This document shows positions 1 to 8,827 of a stretch of 64,000 nucleotides of DNA, piece after piece. The position numbers and the translations under genes are program-made. The DNA is from Micromonospora sp. C31 (GTDB taxonomy: Bacteria; Actinomycetota; Actinomycetes; Mycobacteriales; Micromonosporaceae), in contig NZ_JAGPXN010000007.1 in the NCBI RefSeq assembly GCF_018070575.1, positions 124,001 to 188,000 on the forward strand. Reading direction: 5' to 3'. The notes beneath the pieces were generated by a model. The model worked only from the letters and a program-made list of their open reading frames with translations, searched no databases and was not told the origin of the DNA. How positions within the stretch are numbered: the stretch's first letter is position 1; the number at the start of each line of letters is the position of its first letter.

Positions 1-1
1 C

Positions 2-1756
2 GCGGTGAAGAACATCCAGCTCAACCACGGCAAGGAGCTGGACCTGCTGGCCCTGCCGCTGGACGACAAGCCCGCGTACGAGCTGCTGGCCCGGGGCGAC
101 ACGCTGGGCGTGTTCCAGCTCGACGGCGGGCCGATGCGTTCCCTGCTGCGGATGATGAAGCCGGACAACTTCGAGGACATCTCCGCCGTCCTCGCGCTCT
201 ACCGGCCCGGCCCGATGGGCGTCGACTCGCACACCAACTACGCGCTGCGCAAGAACGGCCTGCAGGAGATCACCCCGATCCACCCGGAGCTGGAGGAGCC
301 GCTGCGGGAGATCCTCGCGCCCACCCACGGCCTGATCGTCTACCAGGAGCAGGTGCAGCGCGCTGCGCAGATCCTCGCCGGCTACACCCTCGGCCAGGCC
401 GACCTGCTGCGCCGGGCGATGGGCAAGAAGAAGAAGGAGATCCTCGACAAGGAGTTCATCCCCTTCCGGGACGGCTGCCGGGCACACGGCTACTCCGACG
501 AGGCGATCCAGAAGGTCTGGGACGTGCTGGTCCCGTTCGCCGGGTACGCCTTCAACAAGGCGCACTCGGCGGCGTACGGGCTGGTGTCGTACTGGACCGC
601 GTACCTGAAGGCGCACTACCCGGCCGAGTACATGGCGGCGCTGCTCACCTCCGTCGGCGACGACAAGGACAAGATGGCGCTCTACCTGTCGGAGTGCCGC
701 CGGATGCGCATCCAGGTGCTGCCGCCGGACGTGAACACCTCAGCCGGGCCGTTCACCCCCGTCGGCAAGGAGATCCGGTTCGGCCTGGGCGCGGTGCGCA
801 ACGTCGGCGCCAACGTCGTGGCCGCGATCATGCGCTGCCGCGACGCCAAGGGCGAGTACGCCGACTTCTACGACTTCCTGTCCAAGGTCGACGCCGTGGT
901 CTGCAACAAGAAGACCATCGAATCGCTGATCAAGGCCGGGGCGTTCGACTCGCTCGGGCACTCCCGCAAGGCGCTGCTCACGGTGCACGCGGAGGCGATC
1001 GACGCGTACGCCGACGTCAAGCGCAAGGAGGCCGTCGGCCAGTACGACCTCTTCGGCGCCGGCTTCGGCGACGCCGACACCAACAGCACCACGGTGATGC
1101 CGGTGATCGGCGACGGGGAGTGGGACAAGCGCGACAAGCTCGCCTTCGAACGCGAGATGCTCGGCCTCTACGTCTCCGACCACCCGCTCTTCGGCCTGGA
1201 GCACGTGCTCGGCGCGGCGGCGGACACCACCATCGCCGCACTGTCGGAGGAGGGCACCGTCGGAGACGGGGCCGTGGTCACCCTCGCCGGCATCCTCTCC
1301 GGCGTGCAGCGGCGGGTCACCAAGCAGGGCCGCGCCTGGGCGTCGGCCACCCTGGAGGACCTCGCCGGCGGCGTGGAGACCCTCTTCTTCCCCAACACCT
1401 ACGAGGTGATCGGGCAGTACATCGCCGAGGACGCCATCGTGGTGGTCAAGGGGCGGGTGGACCGGCGCGACGACACCCCCCGGATCATGGCCATGGACAT
1501 GTCCATGCCGGACGTCAGCAGCACCCCGGGCAGCAAGCCGATCACCCTGACCATTCCGGTGCACCGGTGCACCCCGCCGCTGGTGGAGCGGCTCAAGGAG
1601 ACCCTGGTGCTGCACCCGGGCGACACCGAGGTGCACGTCAAGCTGCTCAACGGCGGGCGGACCACCACCCTGCGGCTGGGGCCGTTCCGGGTGGCGGCCA
1701 CCACCGCGCTGATGGGCGACCTGAAGAGCGTCCTCGGCCCCGCCAACGTCAGCTGA
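2..1756 (+). CDS. dnaE: DNA polymerase III alpha subunit, C-terminal part (5' end outside window)
   Basis: Replicative polymerase subunit of the DNA polymerase III holoenzyme, cytoplasmic. The reading frame is open to the left edge, so only about 585 C-terminal residues of a protein normally near 1,180 residues are present. Visible are the conserved GVFQLDG, LYRPGPM, YQEQVQ and RRAMGKKKKE blocks of the C-family polymerase domain, then a helix-hairpin-helix-like segment (GAVRNVGANV), then an OB-fold region near residues 420-500 (VTLAGILSGVQRR). Family and function are clear from these motifs. The first in-frame GTG, at base 5, is internal to the domain and is not the real start. The stop at 1756 is followed by about 130 bases before the next gene. 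Confidence 0.95.
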   Translation, partial: AVKNIQLNHGKELDLLALPLDDKPAYELLARGDTLGVFQLDGGPMRSLLRMMKPDNFEDISAVLALYRPGPMGVDSHTNYALRKNGLQEITPIHPELEEPLREILAPTHGLIVYQEQVQRAAQILAGYTLGQADLLRRAMGKKKKEILDKEFIPFRDGCRAHGYSDEAIQKVWDVLVPFAGYAFNKAHSAAYGLVSYWTAYLKAHYPAEYMAALLTSVGDDKDKMALYLSECRRMRIQVLPPDVNTSAGPFTPVGKEIRFGLGAVRNVGANVVAAIMRCRDAKGEYADFYDFLSKVDAVVCNKKTIESLIKAGAFDSLGHSRKALLTVHAEAIDAYADVKRKEAVGQYDLFGAGFGDADTNSTTVMPVIGDGEWDKRDKLAFEREMLGLYVSDHPLFGLEHVLGAAADTTIAALSEEGTVGDGAVVTLAGILSGVQRRVTKQGRAWASATLEDLAGGVETLFFPNTYEVIGQYIAEDAIVVVKGRVDRRDDTPRIMAMDMSMPDVSSTPGSKPITLTIPVHRCTPPLVERLKETLVLHPGDTEVHVKLLNGGRTTTLRLGPFRVAATTALMGDLKSVLGPANVS

Positions 1757-1873
1757 CGCCGCCGCGCACCGGCAGCCCCGCGATCCTCGGCCGGGCGGGC
1801 GTCGGGCGCGACCCGTGCGCCGGCCGGGGCCGCGAGTGCGGGATTGGCCATCGGCGGTACGCGGTGCGGGTGG

Positions 1874-1879
1874 CTAGCG
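1874..1879 (+). promoter_or_regulatory. Candidate -10 box (TAGCGT) for a leaderless transcript
   Basis: TAGCGT lies 8 bases before the GTG at 1888. In actinobacteria such spacing puts the transcription start on the start codon. No Shine-Dalgarno sequence precedes that GTG, and no convincing -35 box is seen. Confidence 0.4.
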
Positions 1880-1887
1880 TCGGTGGG

Positions 1888-2925
1888 GTGGAGATCGCAC
1901 AGGCGCAGAAGTTGTGGCAGCCGCAGCCGGGTTGGCTGAACACCGCCAGCTACGGGCTTCCGCCCGAGCCGGCGTGGAACGCGGTGCAGGACGCGTTGGT
2001 CGACTGGCGGGCCGGGCGTACCTCGTGGGAGGGCTGGGGCGCGGCCACCGAACGCTCCCGGGCGGCGTTCGCCGGCCTGGTGGGGGTGCCGGTCGCCGAC
2101 GTCGCGGTCGGCAGCACGGTCTCGCAGCTGCTGGCCCCGGTCGCCGCCGCCCTGCCCGCCGGCGCGACCGTCGTGGTGCCGGAGGTCGAGTTCACCTCCA
2201 ACCTCTTCCCGTGGCTGGTGCAGGCCGAGCGGGGCGTGCGGGTGCGTACCGTGCCGCTGGCCGGTCTCGTCGACGCGATCGACGCCGACACGGACCTGGT
2301 CGCGTTCAGCCTGGTGCAGTCGGCCGACGGGGCGGTCGCCGCGTACGCCGAGATCGTCGCGGCGGCCCGGGCGCACGGCGCCCTCGTCGCGGTCGACGCC
2401 ACCCAGGCGTGCGGCTGGCTGCCGTTCGACGCGGGCCTCGCCGACGTGGTCACGGTCGGGGCGTACAAGTGGTTGATGTCCCCGCGCGGCTCCGCGTTCG
2501 CCTACCTGGCGCCCGCGCTGCGGGAGCGGCTGCGCCCCGACGCCGCCGGCTGGTACGCGGGGGAGGACCCGCACGACTCCTACTACGGTCCGCCGCTGCG
2601 CCTGGCCGCCGACGCCCGCCGGTTCGACATCTCGCCGGCCTGGTTCAGCTGGGTCGGCACGGCCCCGGCCCTGGAACTGGTCGCCGAGATCGGCGTGCCG
2701 GCCGTGCACGCGCACGACGTCGCCCTGGCCAACCGGTTCCTTGCCGGGCTGGGCCGTCCGCCGGGGGAGAGCGCCATCGTCGCGGTGGAGGTGCCCGGCG
2801 CGGCCGAGCGACTGGAGCGGGCCGGCGTCCGGGCGGCGGTCCGCGCCGGCCGGGTCCGGGCGTCCTTCCATGTCTACTCCACCGAGGACGACGTCGACCT
2901 CGCCCTGGACGCGCTCACCGGCTGA
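1888..2925 (+). CDS. Class V aminotransferase (cysteine-desulfurase-like, PLP enzyme)
   Basis: Cytoplasmic pyridoxal-phosphate enzyme of the aminotransferase class V fold, 345 residues. Motifs seen in order: LNTASYG near the N-terminus, the substrate-loop region GSTVSQLL, VVVPEVEFTSN, the cofactor-binding AVDATQACGWLPFD, and GAYKWL, whose lysine would form the Schiff base. The fold matches enzymes such as EgtE (ergothioneine C-S lyase) and SufS-like proteins, but no egt gene is adjacent, so substrate and reaction are not assigned. The start at 1888 is chosen because a -10-like TAGCGT sits 8 bases upstream. In-frame GTGs at 1864 and 1870 are alternatives. It stands alone and is convergent with the next gene. 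Confidence 0.8.
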   Translation: MEIAQAQKLWQPQPGWLNTASYGLPPEPAWNAVQDALVDWRAGRTSWEGWGAATERSRAAFAGLVGVPVADVAVGSTVSQLLAPVAAALPAGATVVVPEVEFTSNLFPWLVQAERGVRVRTVPLAGLVDAIDADTDLVAFSLVQSADGAVAAYAEIVAAARAHGALVAVDATQACGWLPFDAGLADVVTVGAYKWLMSPRGSAFAYLAPALRERLRPDAAGWYAGEDPHDSYYGPPLRLAADARRFDISPAWFSWVGTAPALELVAEIGVPAVHAHDVALANRFLAGLGRPPGESAIVAVEVPGAAERLERAGVRAAVRAGRVRASFHVYSTEDDVDLALDALTG

Positions 2926-2965
2926 ACCGGGGCGCGTCCGGGGCGCGGTCAGCGCCGTCGGGCGG

Positions 2966-3826
2966 TCACTTGGTGCCGGTGACGATGCCGGGGTTGATGC
3001 AGAGGCCGGGGTTGCTGCCGTTGCGTTCGGCGATCTCCAGGCACCGCGAGACCTTGTCGACCTTCGCGTTCGTCTCGGTGATCTGCTTCTGGATGGCGGC
3101 GTTCTTGCGGTCCTGTTCCAGGTTGCGCGTCTGGGCGAGCTTGTCCTGGAAGGCCTTGATGTTGCCCTCGGTCTTGTCGTCGTGGTTGACCCGGGTGATC
3201 GTGACCGACAGGATGTCGACGTCGCTGGAGAGCCGCGCCTCCGCGCTGGTCTTGATGCTCTCGGCGAAGGGCTTCAGGTCCACGTTCAGGCTGCCGGTGT
3301 TCGAGTCGATCTTCTCCAGCGGGTTGTACGTGGCGAAGGCGTCGTTGACGGCGCTGTCGAGCTGGACGCCCACCCGCTGACCCCGGAAGCTGTCGAAGTC
3401 GCCCTTGTAGTCCATGAACTGCTTCGGCGCGTTCTCCGGCTTGACCTGCCACTCGACGAGCACCTCGACGCAGGCGTCGGCGAGCGTGCCGGTGCGGACC
3501 CGGACGCAGTGGTCGCCGCCGATGTGGTCGTACTTCTGCCGGCCCGCGTCCCACTCGCCGACCTTGTGCCAGGGGGCGACCCACTTCAGGCCCGAGCCGG
3601 TGACCTTGCCCGTCGGCTTGTTGAAGCTGGTGACGATGCCGACCGAGCGGATCGGCACGGAGTTGGCGCTGGAGCCGACGGTGAACACGACCGCGCCGAC
3701 GAGGCAGGCGAACGCGGCCAGGGTGGCGGTCCCCTTCGTCGACGTTTGCGAGGCGGCGAGCGCGAGCAGGCCGGAGATCGCCAGGCCGACGGCGAAGATG
3801 ATGGCAACTGTGAAGCCGAAGGGCAT
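2966..3826 (-). CDS. SPFH/band-7-like membrane protein
   Basis: A 286-residue protein with two hydrophobic N-terminal segments (residues about 4-24 and 30-52), then a domain beginning SVPIRSVGIVTSFNKPTG that resembles the SPFH/prohibitin (band 7) fold: RVRTGTLADACVEVLVEWQV, DVDILSVTITRVNHDD and a charged helical region rich in Q, E, K and N (about 225-270). It ends in a short tail with two cysteines (CLEIAERNGSNPGLC). SPFH proteins form membrane-associated oligomers; the role here is unknown. The start ATG at 3826 has a weak AAAGGTG upstream. The gene is convergent with the aminotransferase and divergent from the importer operon. Confidence 0.7.
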   Translation of the reverse strand: MPFGFTVAIIFAVGLAISGLLALAASQTSTKGTATLAAFACLVGAVVFTVGSSANSVPIRSVGIVTSFNKPTGKVTGSGLKWVAPWHKVGEWDAGRQKYDHIGGDHCVRVRTGTLADACVEVLVEWQVKPENAPKQFMDYKGDFDSFRGQRVGVQLDSAVNDAFATYNPLEKIDSNTGSLNVDLKPFAESIKTSAEARLSSDVDILSVTITRVNHDDKTEGNIKAFQDKLAQTRNLEQDRKNAAIQKQITETNAKVDKVSRCLEIAERNGSNPGLCINPGIVTGTK

Positions 3827-4135
3827 TCGCTCGGCACCTTTCGCAGGAGGGGGCCATCACCCTAGGAGCACCCGTCAAGGTGAGCGCGGGTGGGGCGCGG
3901 CGTGGCGTGCCCACATGGGCGTGGTGCGGAACGACCCGTCGATCACGATCGTCGATGCCGGGTGGGCGGGGTGGCCGGGCGGCGGGGTGGAGTTCCCGCA
4001 CGGTCCGGCGTCCCGGAATGTGGCTGCCATCGACATAGTTCGACGTCCCGGCGTCGCCGTAGGTTTCCAGCACACGACGGCCATGTGACCCCGGTCACCG
4101 ATCAGGCTGTCGCCGGACCTACGAAGGAGTAGGCG
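3827..4135. other. 309-base divergent intergenic region
   Basis: No gene is visible here. It separates the minus-strand SPFH gene from the plus-strand importer operon. It holds a possible -10 (TAGGTT, 4060-4065), a 14-base palindrome (4085-4098) and a strong ribosome binding site, AAGGAG, ahead of the ATG at 4136. Confidence 0.6.
4085..4098 (+). promoter_or_regulatory. Palindrome GTGACCCCGGTCAC, candidate operator of the importer operon
   Basis: Perfect 6-base arms around CC, located 38 bases upstream of the first importer gene and about 20 bases past a possible -10 box. Its position suits a repressor site or a structured leader. No regulator gene is adjacent. Confidence 0.35.
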
Positions 4136-4897
4136 ATGGCCGGGCAAGCGCTCCTGGCGGCCCGCGGGCTGACCCGTGACTTCCGGGGTTTCCGGGCGGT
4201 CGACGGGGTCGACCTCGACATCGCGGCGGACAGCGTCCATGCGCTCGTCGGCCCCAACGGCGCCGGGAAGACCACCCTGTTCAACCTGCTCACCGGCTTC
4301 CTGCGACCCAGCGGTGGGCGCATCGAGCTGGACGGGCGCGACGTGACCGGGCTACCCCCCGAGCGGGTCGCCCGGCTCGGCGTCGCCCGGTCGTTCCAGA
4401 TCACCAGCCTCTTCCCGCAGCTCTCCGCGCGGGAGCACGTCGAGTTGGCGTTGCAGAGCCCGAGCGGACTGGGCTGGCGGTTCTGGCGCTCGGCGAAGCT
4501 GATGCGCCGCTACACCGACCGGGCCGACGAACTGCTCGACATGGTCGGGCTGGCCGAGCTGTCCGAGGCCCCCGCCGAGTCGCTGGCGTACGGGCGCAAG
4601 CGGGCGCTGGAGCTGGCCATCGCCCTCGCCCTGGACCCGAAGGTGCTGCTGCTCGACGAGCCGACCGCCGGGATGGGCCTGGAGGACGTCGACCGCACCG
4701 TGGAGTTGGTCGCGCGGGTCCGGCGGGGCCGGACGGTGGTGCTGGTCGAGCACAACATGAGCGTCGTCGGCCGGCTCGCCGACACCGTCACCGTCCTACA
4801 GGCCGGCAGGGTCCTCGTCGAGGGCCCGTACGAGCAGGTGCGCGCCGACGAGCGCGTGATCACCGCCTACCTGGGAGCCGCCGGTGCTGCGCATTGA
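4136..4897 (+). CDS. livG: Branched-chain-type ABC importer, ATP-binding protein 1 (LivG-like)
   Basis: One of two ATPases that power a HAAT-family (hydrophobic amino acid-type) importer at the cytoplasmic membrane, 253 residues. Walker A is GPNGAGKTT, Walker B LLLDEPTAGM, and the signature is the degenerate YGRKRALELA typical of LivG proteins; the switch histidine is in VLVEHNMSVV. The start ATG has an excellent AAGGAG. It overlaps the next gene by 14 bases, indicating translational coupling. It is first in a five-gene operon (ATPase, ATPase, binding protein, permease, permease). The symbol reflects family resemblance; the substrate could be an amino acid, urea, short-chain amide or aromatic acid. 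Confidence 0.85.
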   Translation: MAGQALLAARGLTRDFRGFRAVDGVDLDIAADSVHALVGPNGAGKTTLFNLLTGFLRPSGGRIELDGRDVTGLPPERVARLGVARSFQITSLFPQLSAREHVELALQSPSGLGWRFWRSAKLMRRYTDRADELLDMVGLAELSEAPAESLAYGRKRALELAIALALDPKVLLLDEPTAGMGLEDVDRTVELVARVRRGRTVVLVEHNMSVVGRLADTVTVLQAGRVLVEGPYEQVRADERVITAYLGAAGAAH

Positions 4898-5576
4898 GAA
4901 CCTGTCCGCCTGGTACGGCGAGGCGCAGGTGCTGCGGGAGGTCGGGCTGGACGTCGCCGCCGGCGAGGTGGTCACCCTCGTCGGGCGCAACGGCGCCGGC
5001 AAGTCCACACTACTGCGCTGCGTGATGGGCCTGCACGCCGGCCAGCGCGGCAGGATCGAGCTGGACGGGCGGGACATCGGGAGGCTGGCCGCGTACCGGC
5101 GGGCGCGGTTGGGGCTCGGCTGGGTCCCCGACGACCGGGGCAGCTACGCCACGCTGAGCGTGACGGAGAACCTCACCCTGCCGCCGAGGGTCGGGCCCGA
5201 CCCGTGGCCGCTGGAGCGTGTGTACGAGGCGTTCCCCGCCCTGCACCAGCGGCGGGACTCGGCCGCCACCAAGCTCTCCGGCGGCGAGCAGCAGATGCTC
5301 GCGCTGGCCCGGGTGCTGCGGATGGGCGCCCGGCTGCTGCTCTGCGACGAACCGACCGAGGGACTCTCGCCGCTGCTCGTGCAGCAGGTCGGCGACCTCC
5401 TGCGCGAGGCCAAGCGGCACGGGGTGACCGTGCTGCTGGTCGAACAGAACCTGCACTTCGCCACCGGTGTCGCCGACCGGCACTACCTGCTGGCCGAGGG
5501 ACGCGTCGTGGAGGCGATGGACAACTCCGAGGTGCGCTCCCGGGAGCGGGAGCTGCTGTCGTACCTCGGCATCTGA
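4884..5576 (+). CDS. livF: Branched-chain-type ABC importer, ATP-binding protein 2 (LivF-like)
   Basis: Second ATPase of the importer, 230 residues, about the usual LivF length. Walker A is GRNGAGKST, the signature LSGGEQQ, Walker B RLLLCDEPTEGLSP, with the switch histidine replaced by glutamine-asparagine context (LLVEQNLHF), as is normal in LivF. The GTG start lies inside the end of the preceding ATPase gene, so translation is probably coupled. It pairs with the upstream ATPase to form the nucleotide-binding dimer under the two permeases encoded downstream. Confidence 0.85.
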   Translation: MLRIENLSAWYGEAQVLREVGLDVAAGEVVTLVGRNGAGKSTLLRCVMGLHAGQRGRIELDGRDIGRLAAYRRARLGLGWVPDDRGSYATLSVTENLTLPPRVGPDPWPLERVYEAFPALHQRRDSAATKLSGGEQQMLALARVLRMGARLLLCDEPTEGLSPLLVQQVGDLLREAKRHGVTVLLVEQNLHFATGVADRHYLLAEGRVVEAMDNSEVRSRERELLSYLGI

Positions 5577-5622
5577 ATTCCGATTCGACGACCCGCGCGG
5601 CGCGCGGGGTGGAGGGATGGGC

Positions 5623-6876
5623 ATGCGAGGGACGGTGGGTGTGGCCGCCGCTTCGGCGGCGGCGATGGTGCTGGTCGCGGGCTGCGGCGGCGGGGGTCCG
5701 CAGTCGGGCGGGGACCAGAAGCTGACCGGCGGCAGGATCGTGCTGGGCGTGCTGAACGACCAGTCCGGTGCGTACTCGGAGCTGTCCGGCAGGAACTCGG
5801 TCAAGGCCGTGGAGATGGCCATCGCCGACTTCAAGGCCAAGCACGGCGACAAGGCGGTGACGAAGGACATCACCGTGGAGACCGCCGACCACCAGAACAA
5901 GCCCGACATCGCCAACACCAAGGCCCAGGAGATGTACGACCGCCAGGGCGTCGACCTCATCCTCGACGTGCCGACCTCCTCGGCGGCGCTGCGGGTTGCC
6001 GACGTGGCGAAGGAGAAGGAGAAGCTCTACTTCAACATCGGCGCCGCGACCACCGACCTGACCGGCAAGAGCTGCAACAAGTACACGTTCCACTACGCGT
6101 ACGACACCTACATGCTGGCCAACGGCACCGGGAGGACCGCCACGGAGCAGGTCGGAAAGAACTGGTACATCCTCTACCCGAACTATGCCTTCGGCCAGGA
6201 CATGGAGAAGAGCTTCTCCACCGCCATCACCGCCGCCGGCGGACAGGTCGTCGGCAAGGACGGGGCGCCCTTCCCGAACACCAGCGGCGACTTCTCCACC
6301 TTCCTGCTCAAGGCGCCGACGCTCAACCCGAAGCCGCAGGTGCTCGGCACCATGCAGGCCGGCGCGGAACTGGTCAACGTGGTCAAGCAGTACAACGAGT
6401 TCAAGCTCCGGGAGAAGGGGGTCGGGCTCGCCGTGGGCCTGATGTTCATCACCGACATCCACTCGCTGACCCCGGCCGCGCTCGCCGGCACCACGTACAC
6501 CGACGCTTGGTACTGGAACTTCGACCAGCAGAACCGCGAGTTCGCCGACCGGTTCCAGAAGGAGACCGGCACCCGGCCGTCCTTCGCGCACGCGGCCAAC
6601 TACTCCGCCGCCATCCAGTACCTGGAGGCCGCGCAGTCCGCCGGCACGGACGACGCCGACACGGTGGTCAGGGAACTGGAGGGCAAGGAGGTCAACGACG
6701 TCTTCCTGCGCAACGGCAAGATCCGCGCCGAGGACCACCGGGTGATCCACGACGCGTACCTGGCCCAGGTCAAGCCCCAGTCCGAGGTCGCCGAGCCGTG
6801 GGACTACGTCAAGGTTCTCAAGACCATTCCCGCCGCCGAGGCGTTCCGCGCCCCGTCGGCGGACTGCAAGATGTGA
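5623..6876 (+). CDS. ABC importer substrate-binding lipoprotein (LivK-like)
   Basis: Extracytoplasmic solute-binding protein that delivers substrate to the permeases, 417 residues. The N-terminus has a charged start, a hydrophobic stretch and a lipobox LVAGC, so it should be lipid-anchored. The mature part starts with IVLGVLNDQSGAYSELSG, typical of periplasmic-binding-protein type 1 (Peripla_BP_6), with DVPTSSAALRVADVAKEKEKLYFNIGAATTDLTG marking the ligand cleft region in this family (the segment is described in pieces only for orientation). GGAGGG lies six bases before ATG 5623, which is preferred over ATG 5617 that abuts the same GGAGGG. The ligand cannot be read from the sequence. It sits between the ATPase and permease genes. 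Confidence 0.82.
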   Translation: MRGTVGVAAASAAAMVLVAGCGGGGPQSGGDQKLTGGRIVLGVLNDQSGAYSELSGRNSVKAVEMAIADFKAKHGDKAVTKDITVETADHQNKPDIANTKAQEMYDRQGVDLILDVPTSSAALRVADVAKEKEKLYFNIGAATTDLTGKSCNKYTFHYAYDTYMLANGTGRTATEQVGKNWYILYPNYAFGQDMEKSFSTAITAAGGQVVGKDGAPFPNTSGDFSTFLLKAPTLNPKPQVLGTMQAGAELVNVVKQYNEFKLREKGVGLAVGLMFITDIHSLTPAALAGTTYTDAWYWNFDQQNREFADRFQKETGTRPSFAHAANYSAAIQYLEAAQSAGTDDADTVVRELEGKEVNDVFLRNGKIRAEDHRVIHDAYLAQVKPQSEVAEPWDYVKVLKTIPAAEAFRAPSADCKM

Positions 6877-6883
6877 CCAGGGC

Positions 6884-7765
6884 ATGACCGGCTTCCTGCA
6901 GAACACGTTCAACGGGCTGGTGGGCGGGGCGTTCTACGCCCTGCTCGCCCTCGGGCTCGCGGTCATCTTCGGCATGCTGCGGGTGGTCAACTTCGCCCAC
7001 GGCGCGTTCTACATGCTGGGCGCCTTCGGCGCGTACGTGCTGCTCACCGAGGCGGGCGTGCCGTTCTGGGCGGCGTTGGTGATCATGCCGGTGGGGTTGG
7101 CCCTGGTGGGTACGGCACTGGAGCGGGCCTTCATCCGCCGCCTCACCCGGCTCGACCCGCTCTACAACTTCCTGCTCACCTTCGGCCTGACACTCATCCT
7201 CCAGGACCTGGTGAAGCTCCGCTACGGCGTGCAGTCCAGCCCGTACGAGACCCCGGCCGCGCTCAGCGGGTCGGTCGACTTCGGACTCTTCGACTTTCCC
7301 ACCTACCGGGTCTTCATCCTCGGCTTCGCGGTCGCCGTCTGCGTCGGCGTCTGGTGGGTGCTCACCCGCACCCGGATCGGCATGGTGGTCCGGGCGTCGA
7401 CCGAGCGGCCCGAGCTGACCCGGGCGTTCGGCATCGACGTCGGACGCTGGGTCACCCCGGTCTTCGGTTTCGGCATCGGCCTCGCCGGGCTCGCCGGGGT
7501 GCTGGCCGCGCCGATGCGGGCCGTGAACCCGCTGATGGGCGCCGACCTCATCATCGTGGTCTTCGCGGTGGTGGTGATCGGCGGGCTGGGCTCGATCTTC
7601 GGCTCCGTCGCCGCCGGCTTCGGCATCGGCCTCGTGCAGGCGTGGGGTGAGGCGTACCTGTCCGACTTCCCGATCGTGTCGCAGACGATCGTCTTCATCG
7701 TGATGGCCGTCGTGCTGCTGTGGCGCCCGGCCGGGCTGTTCGGCCGTGAGGAGGCACCGGCGTGA
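6884..7765 (+). CDS. livH: ABC importer permease 1 (LivH-like)
   Basis: Integral membrane permease of the importer, 293 residues with about eight hydrophobic segments. The N-terminal GLVGGAFYALLALGLAVIFG and the motif VVNFAHGAFYMLGAF are the hallmark of LivH/BPD_transp_2 proteins; GLGSIFGSVAAGFGIG is the cytoplasmic coupling region. The gene begins 8 bases after the binding-protein stop and overlaps the next gene by four bases (GTGA). It would form the transmembrane heterodimer with the following permease. Confidence 0.88.
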   Translation: MTGFLQNTFNGLVGGAFYALLALGLAVIFGMLRVVNFAHGAFYMLGAFGAYVLLTEAGVPFWAALVIMPVGLALVGTALERAFIRRLTRLDPLYNFLLTFGLTLILQDLVKLRYGVQSSPYETPAALSGSVDFGLFDFPTYRVFILGFAVAVCVGVWWVLTRTRIGMVVRASTERPELTRAFGIDVGRWVTPVFGFGIGLAGLAGVLAAPMRAVNPLMGADLIIVVFAVVVIGGLGSIFGSVAAGFGIGLVQAWGEAYLSDFPIVSQTIVFIVMAVVLLWRPAGLFGREEAPA

Positions 7766-8778
7766 CGAGCACCGTCGACACCGAGACCGACGCCGGTCGC
7801 CCGGCGCCGAGATCCGGGCTGCTCGCCGTGACCCGGGCCCCCGGCTGGGTCCGCTACGCGCTGCTCGCCGTCGGGCTGCTGGTGGCGTTCTGGCTGCCCA
7901 ACGGGCTCTACCCGGCGGTGGCGGTGGACATCCTCTGCTGGGCGCTGTTCGCCGTCGCCGTGGACCTGCTGCTCGGCTTCACCGGGCTGATGTCCTTCGG
8001 GCACACGGCGTTCTGGGGCGCCTCCGCGTACGTCACCGGGTTGACGGCCATCCACCTCGGCCTGCCGTTCCCGGCGGCGGTGCTGGCCGGGGCGCTCGCG
8101 GCGGCCGTCCTCGCGGTGCCGATCGGCTATCTGGCGGTGAAGCGGACCGGCATCTACTTCGCCATGGTCACCCTGGCGTTCGCGCAGATGGTCTACTACG
8201 TCGCCAACGAGTGGCGCTCGGTCACCCGCGGCGAGAACGGCCTGCAGGGGGTGCCCCGGGAGTTGTTCGGGCTGGACCTGACCGACGACTACTACTTCTA
8301 CTACGCGATCCTGCCGATCGTGCTGCTCGGGCTGGCCGCCGCCTGGCGGATCGTGCACTCGCCCTTCGGGCGGGTACTGGTCGGCATCCGCGACAACCCG
8401 GCCCGCGCCCGCGCGCTCGGCTACCCGGTGCACCGCTACAAGCTGACCGCGTTCGTGCTGTCGGGCTTCATCGCCGGGCTCGGCGGCGGGCTGTTCGCCG
8501 TCGGCCACCGCTTCGTCTCCCTCGACGTGCTGCACTGGACCACCTCCGGCAAGGCGGTCATCGTGGTGGTGCTCGGCGGCATCGGCACGCTCTGGGGCGG
8601 GGTGCTCGGCGCGGGCATCCTGGTCCGACTGGAGGACTGGCTGTCGTTTTCCGGGTTCGAGGCGATCGGCCTGGTCACCGGCGGGATCTTCGTCCTCGTC
8701 GTGCTGGTGTTCCGGCGCGGCGTCTGGGGCAGCGCCGCGGCCCTGGCGACGCGCTGGGCGGCGTCCCGCCGGCGGTAG
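7762..8778 (+). CDS. livM: ABC importer permease 2 (LivM-like)
   Basis: Second membrane permease, 338 residues, about ten hydrophobic segments. LLLGFTGLMSFGHTAFWGASAYVTG and AYKLTAFVLSG-type segments plus GGIGTLWGGVLGA match LivM (again BPD_transp_2 family). The GTG start overlaps the stop of the previous gene. It is the last gene of the importer operon; the next gene starts 50 bases later and could be read through, since no terminator is visible between them. Confidence 0.86.
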   Translation: MTSTVDTETDAGRPAPRSGLLAVTRAPGWVRYALLAVGLLVAFWLPNGLYPAVAVDILCWALFAVAVDLLLGFTGLMSFGHTAFWGASAYVTGLTAIHLGLPFPAAVLAGALAAAVLAVPIGYLAVKRTGIYFAMVTLAFAQMVYYVANEWRSVTRGENGLQGVPRELFGLDLTDDYYFYYAILPIVLLGLAAAWRIVHSPFGRVLVGIRDNPARARALGYPVHRYKLTAFVLSGFIAGLGGGLFAVGHRFVSLDVLHWTTSGKAVIVVVLGGIGTLWGGVLGAGILVRLEDWLSFSGFEAIGLVTGGIFVLVVLVFRRGVWGSAAALATRWAASRRR

Positions 8779-8827
8779 TCGCACCTGGGCGCATCCATCC
8801 GCACCCCTCCCGACGAAGCCCCGGGTA

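Noticed and set aside
1399..2871. 490-codon open frame on the minus strand
   Set aside because: It lies opposite dnaE and the aminotransferase gene and has no domain or motif; it mirrors their codon bias.
694..2925. Long open frame running through dnaE into the aminotransferase gene
   Set aside because: The part before 1888 overlaps dnaE in another frame and is Arg/Gly/Ala/Pro low-complexity, as expected from high-GC DNA read out of frame.
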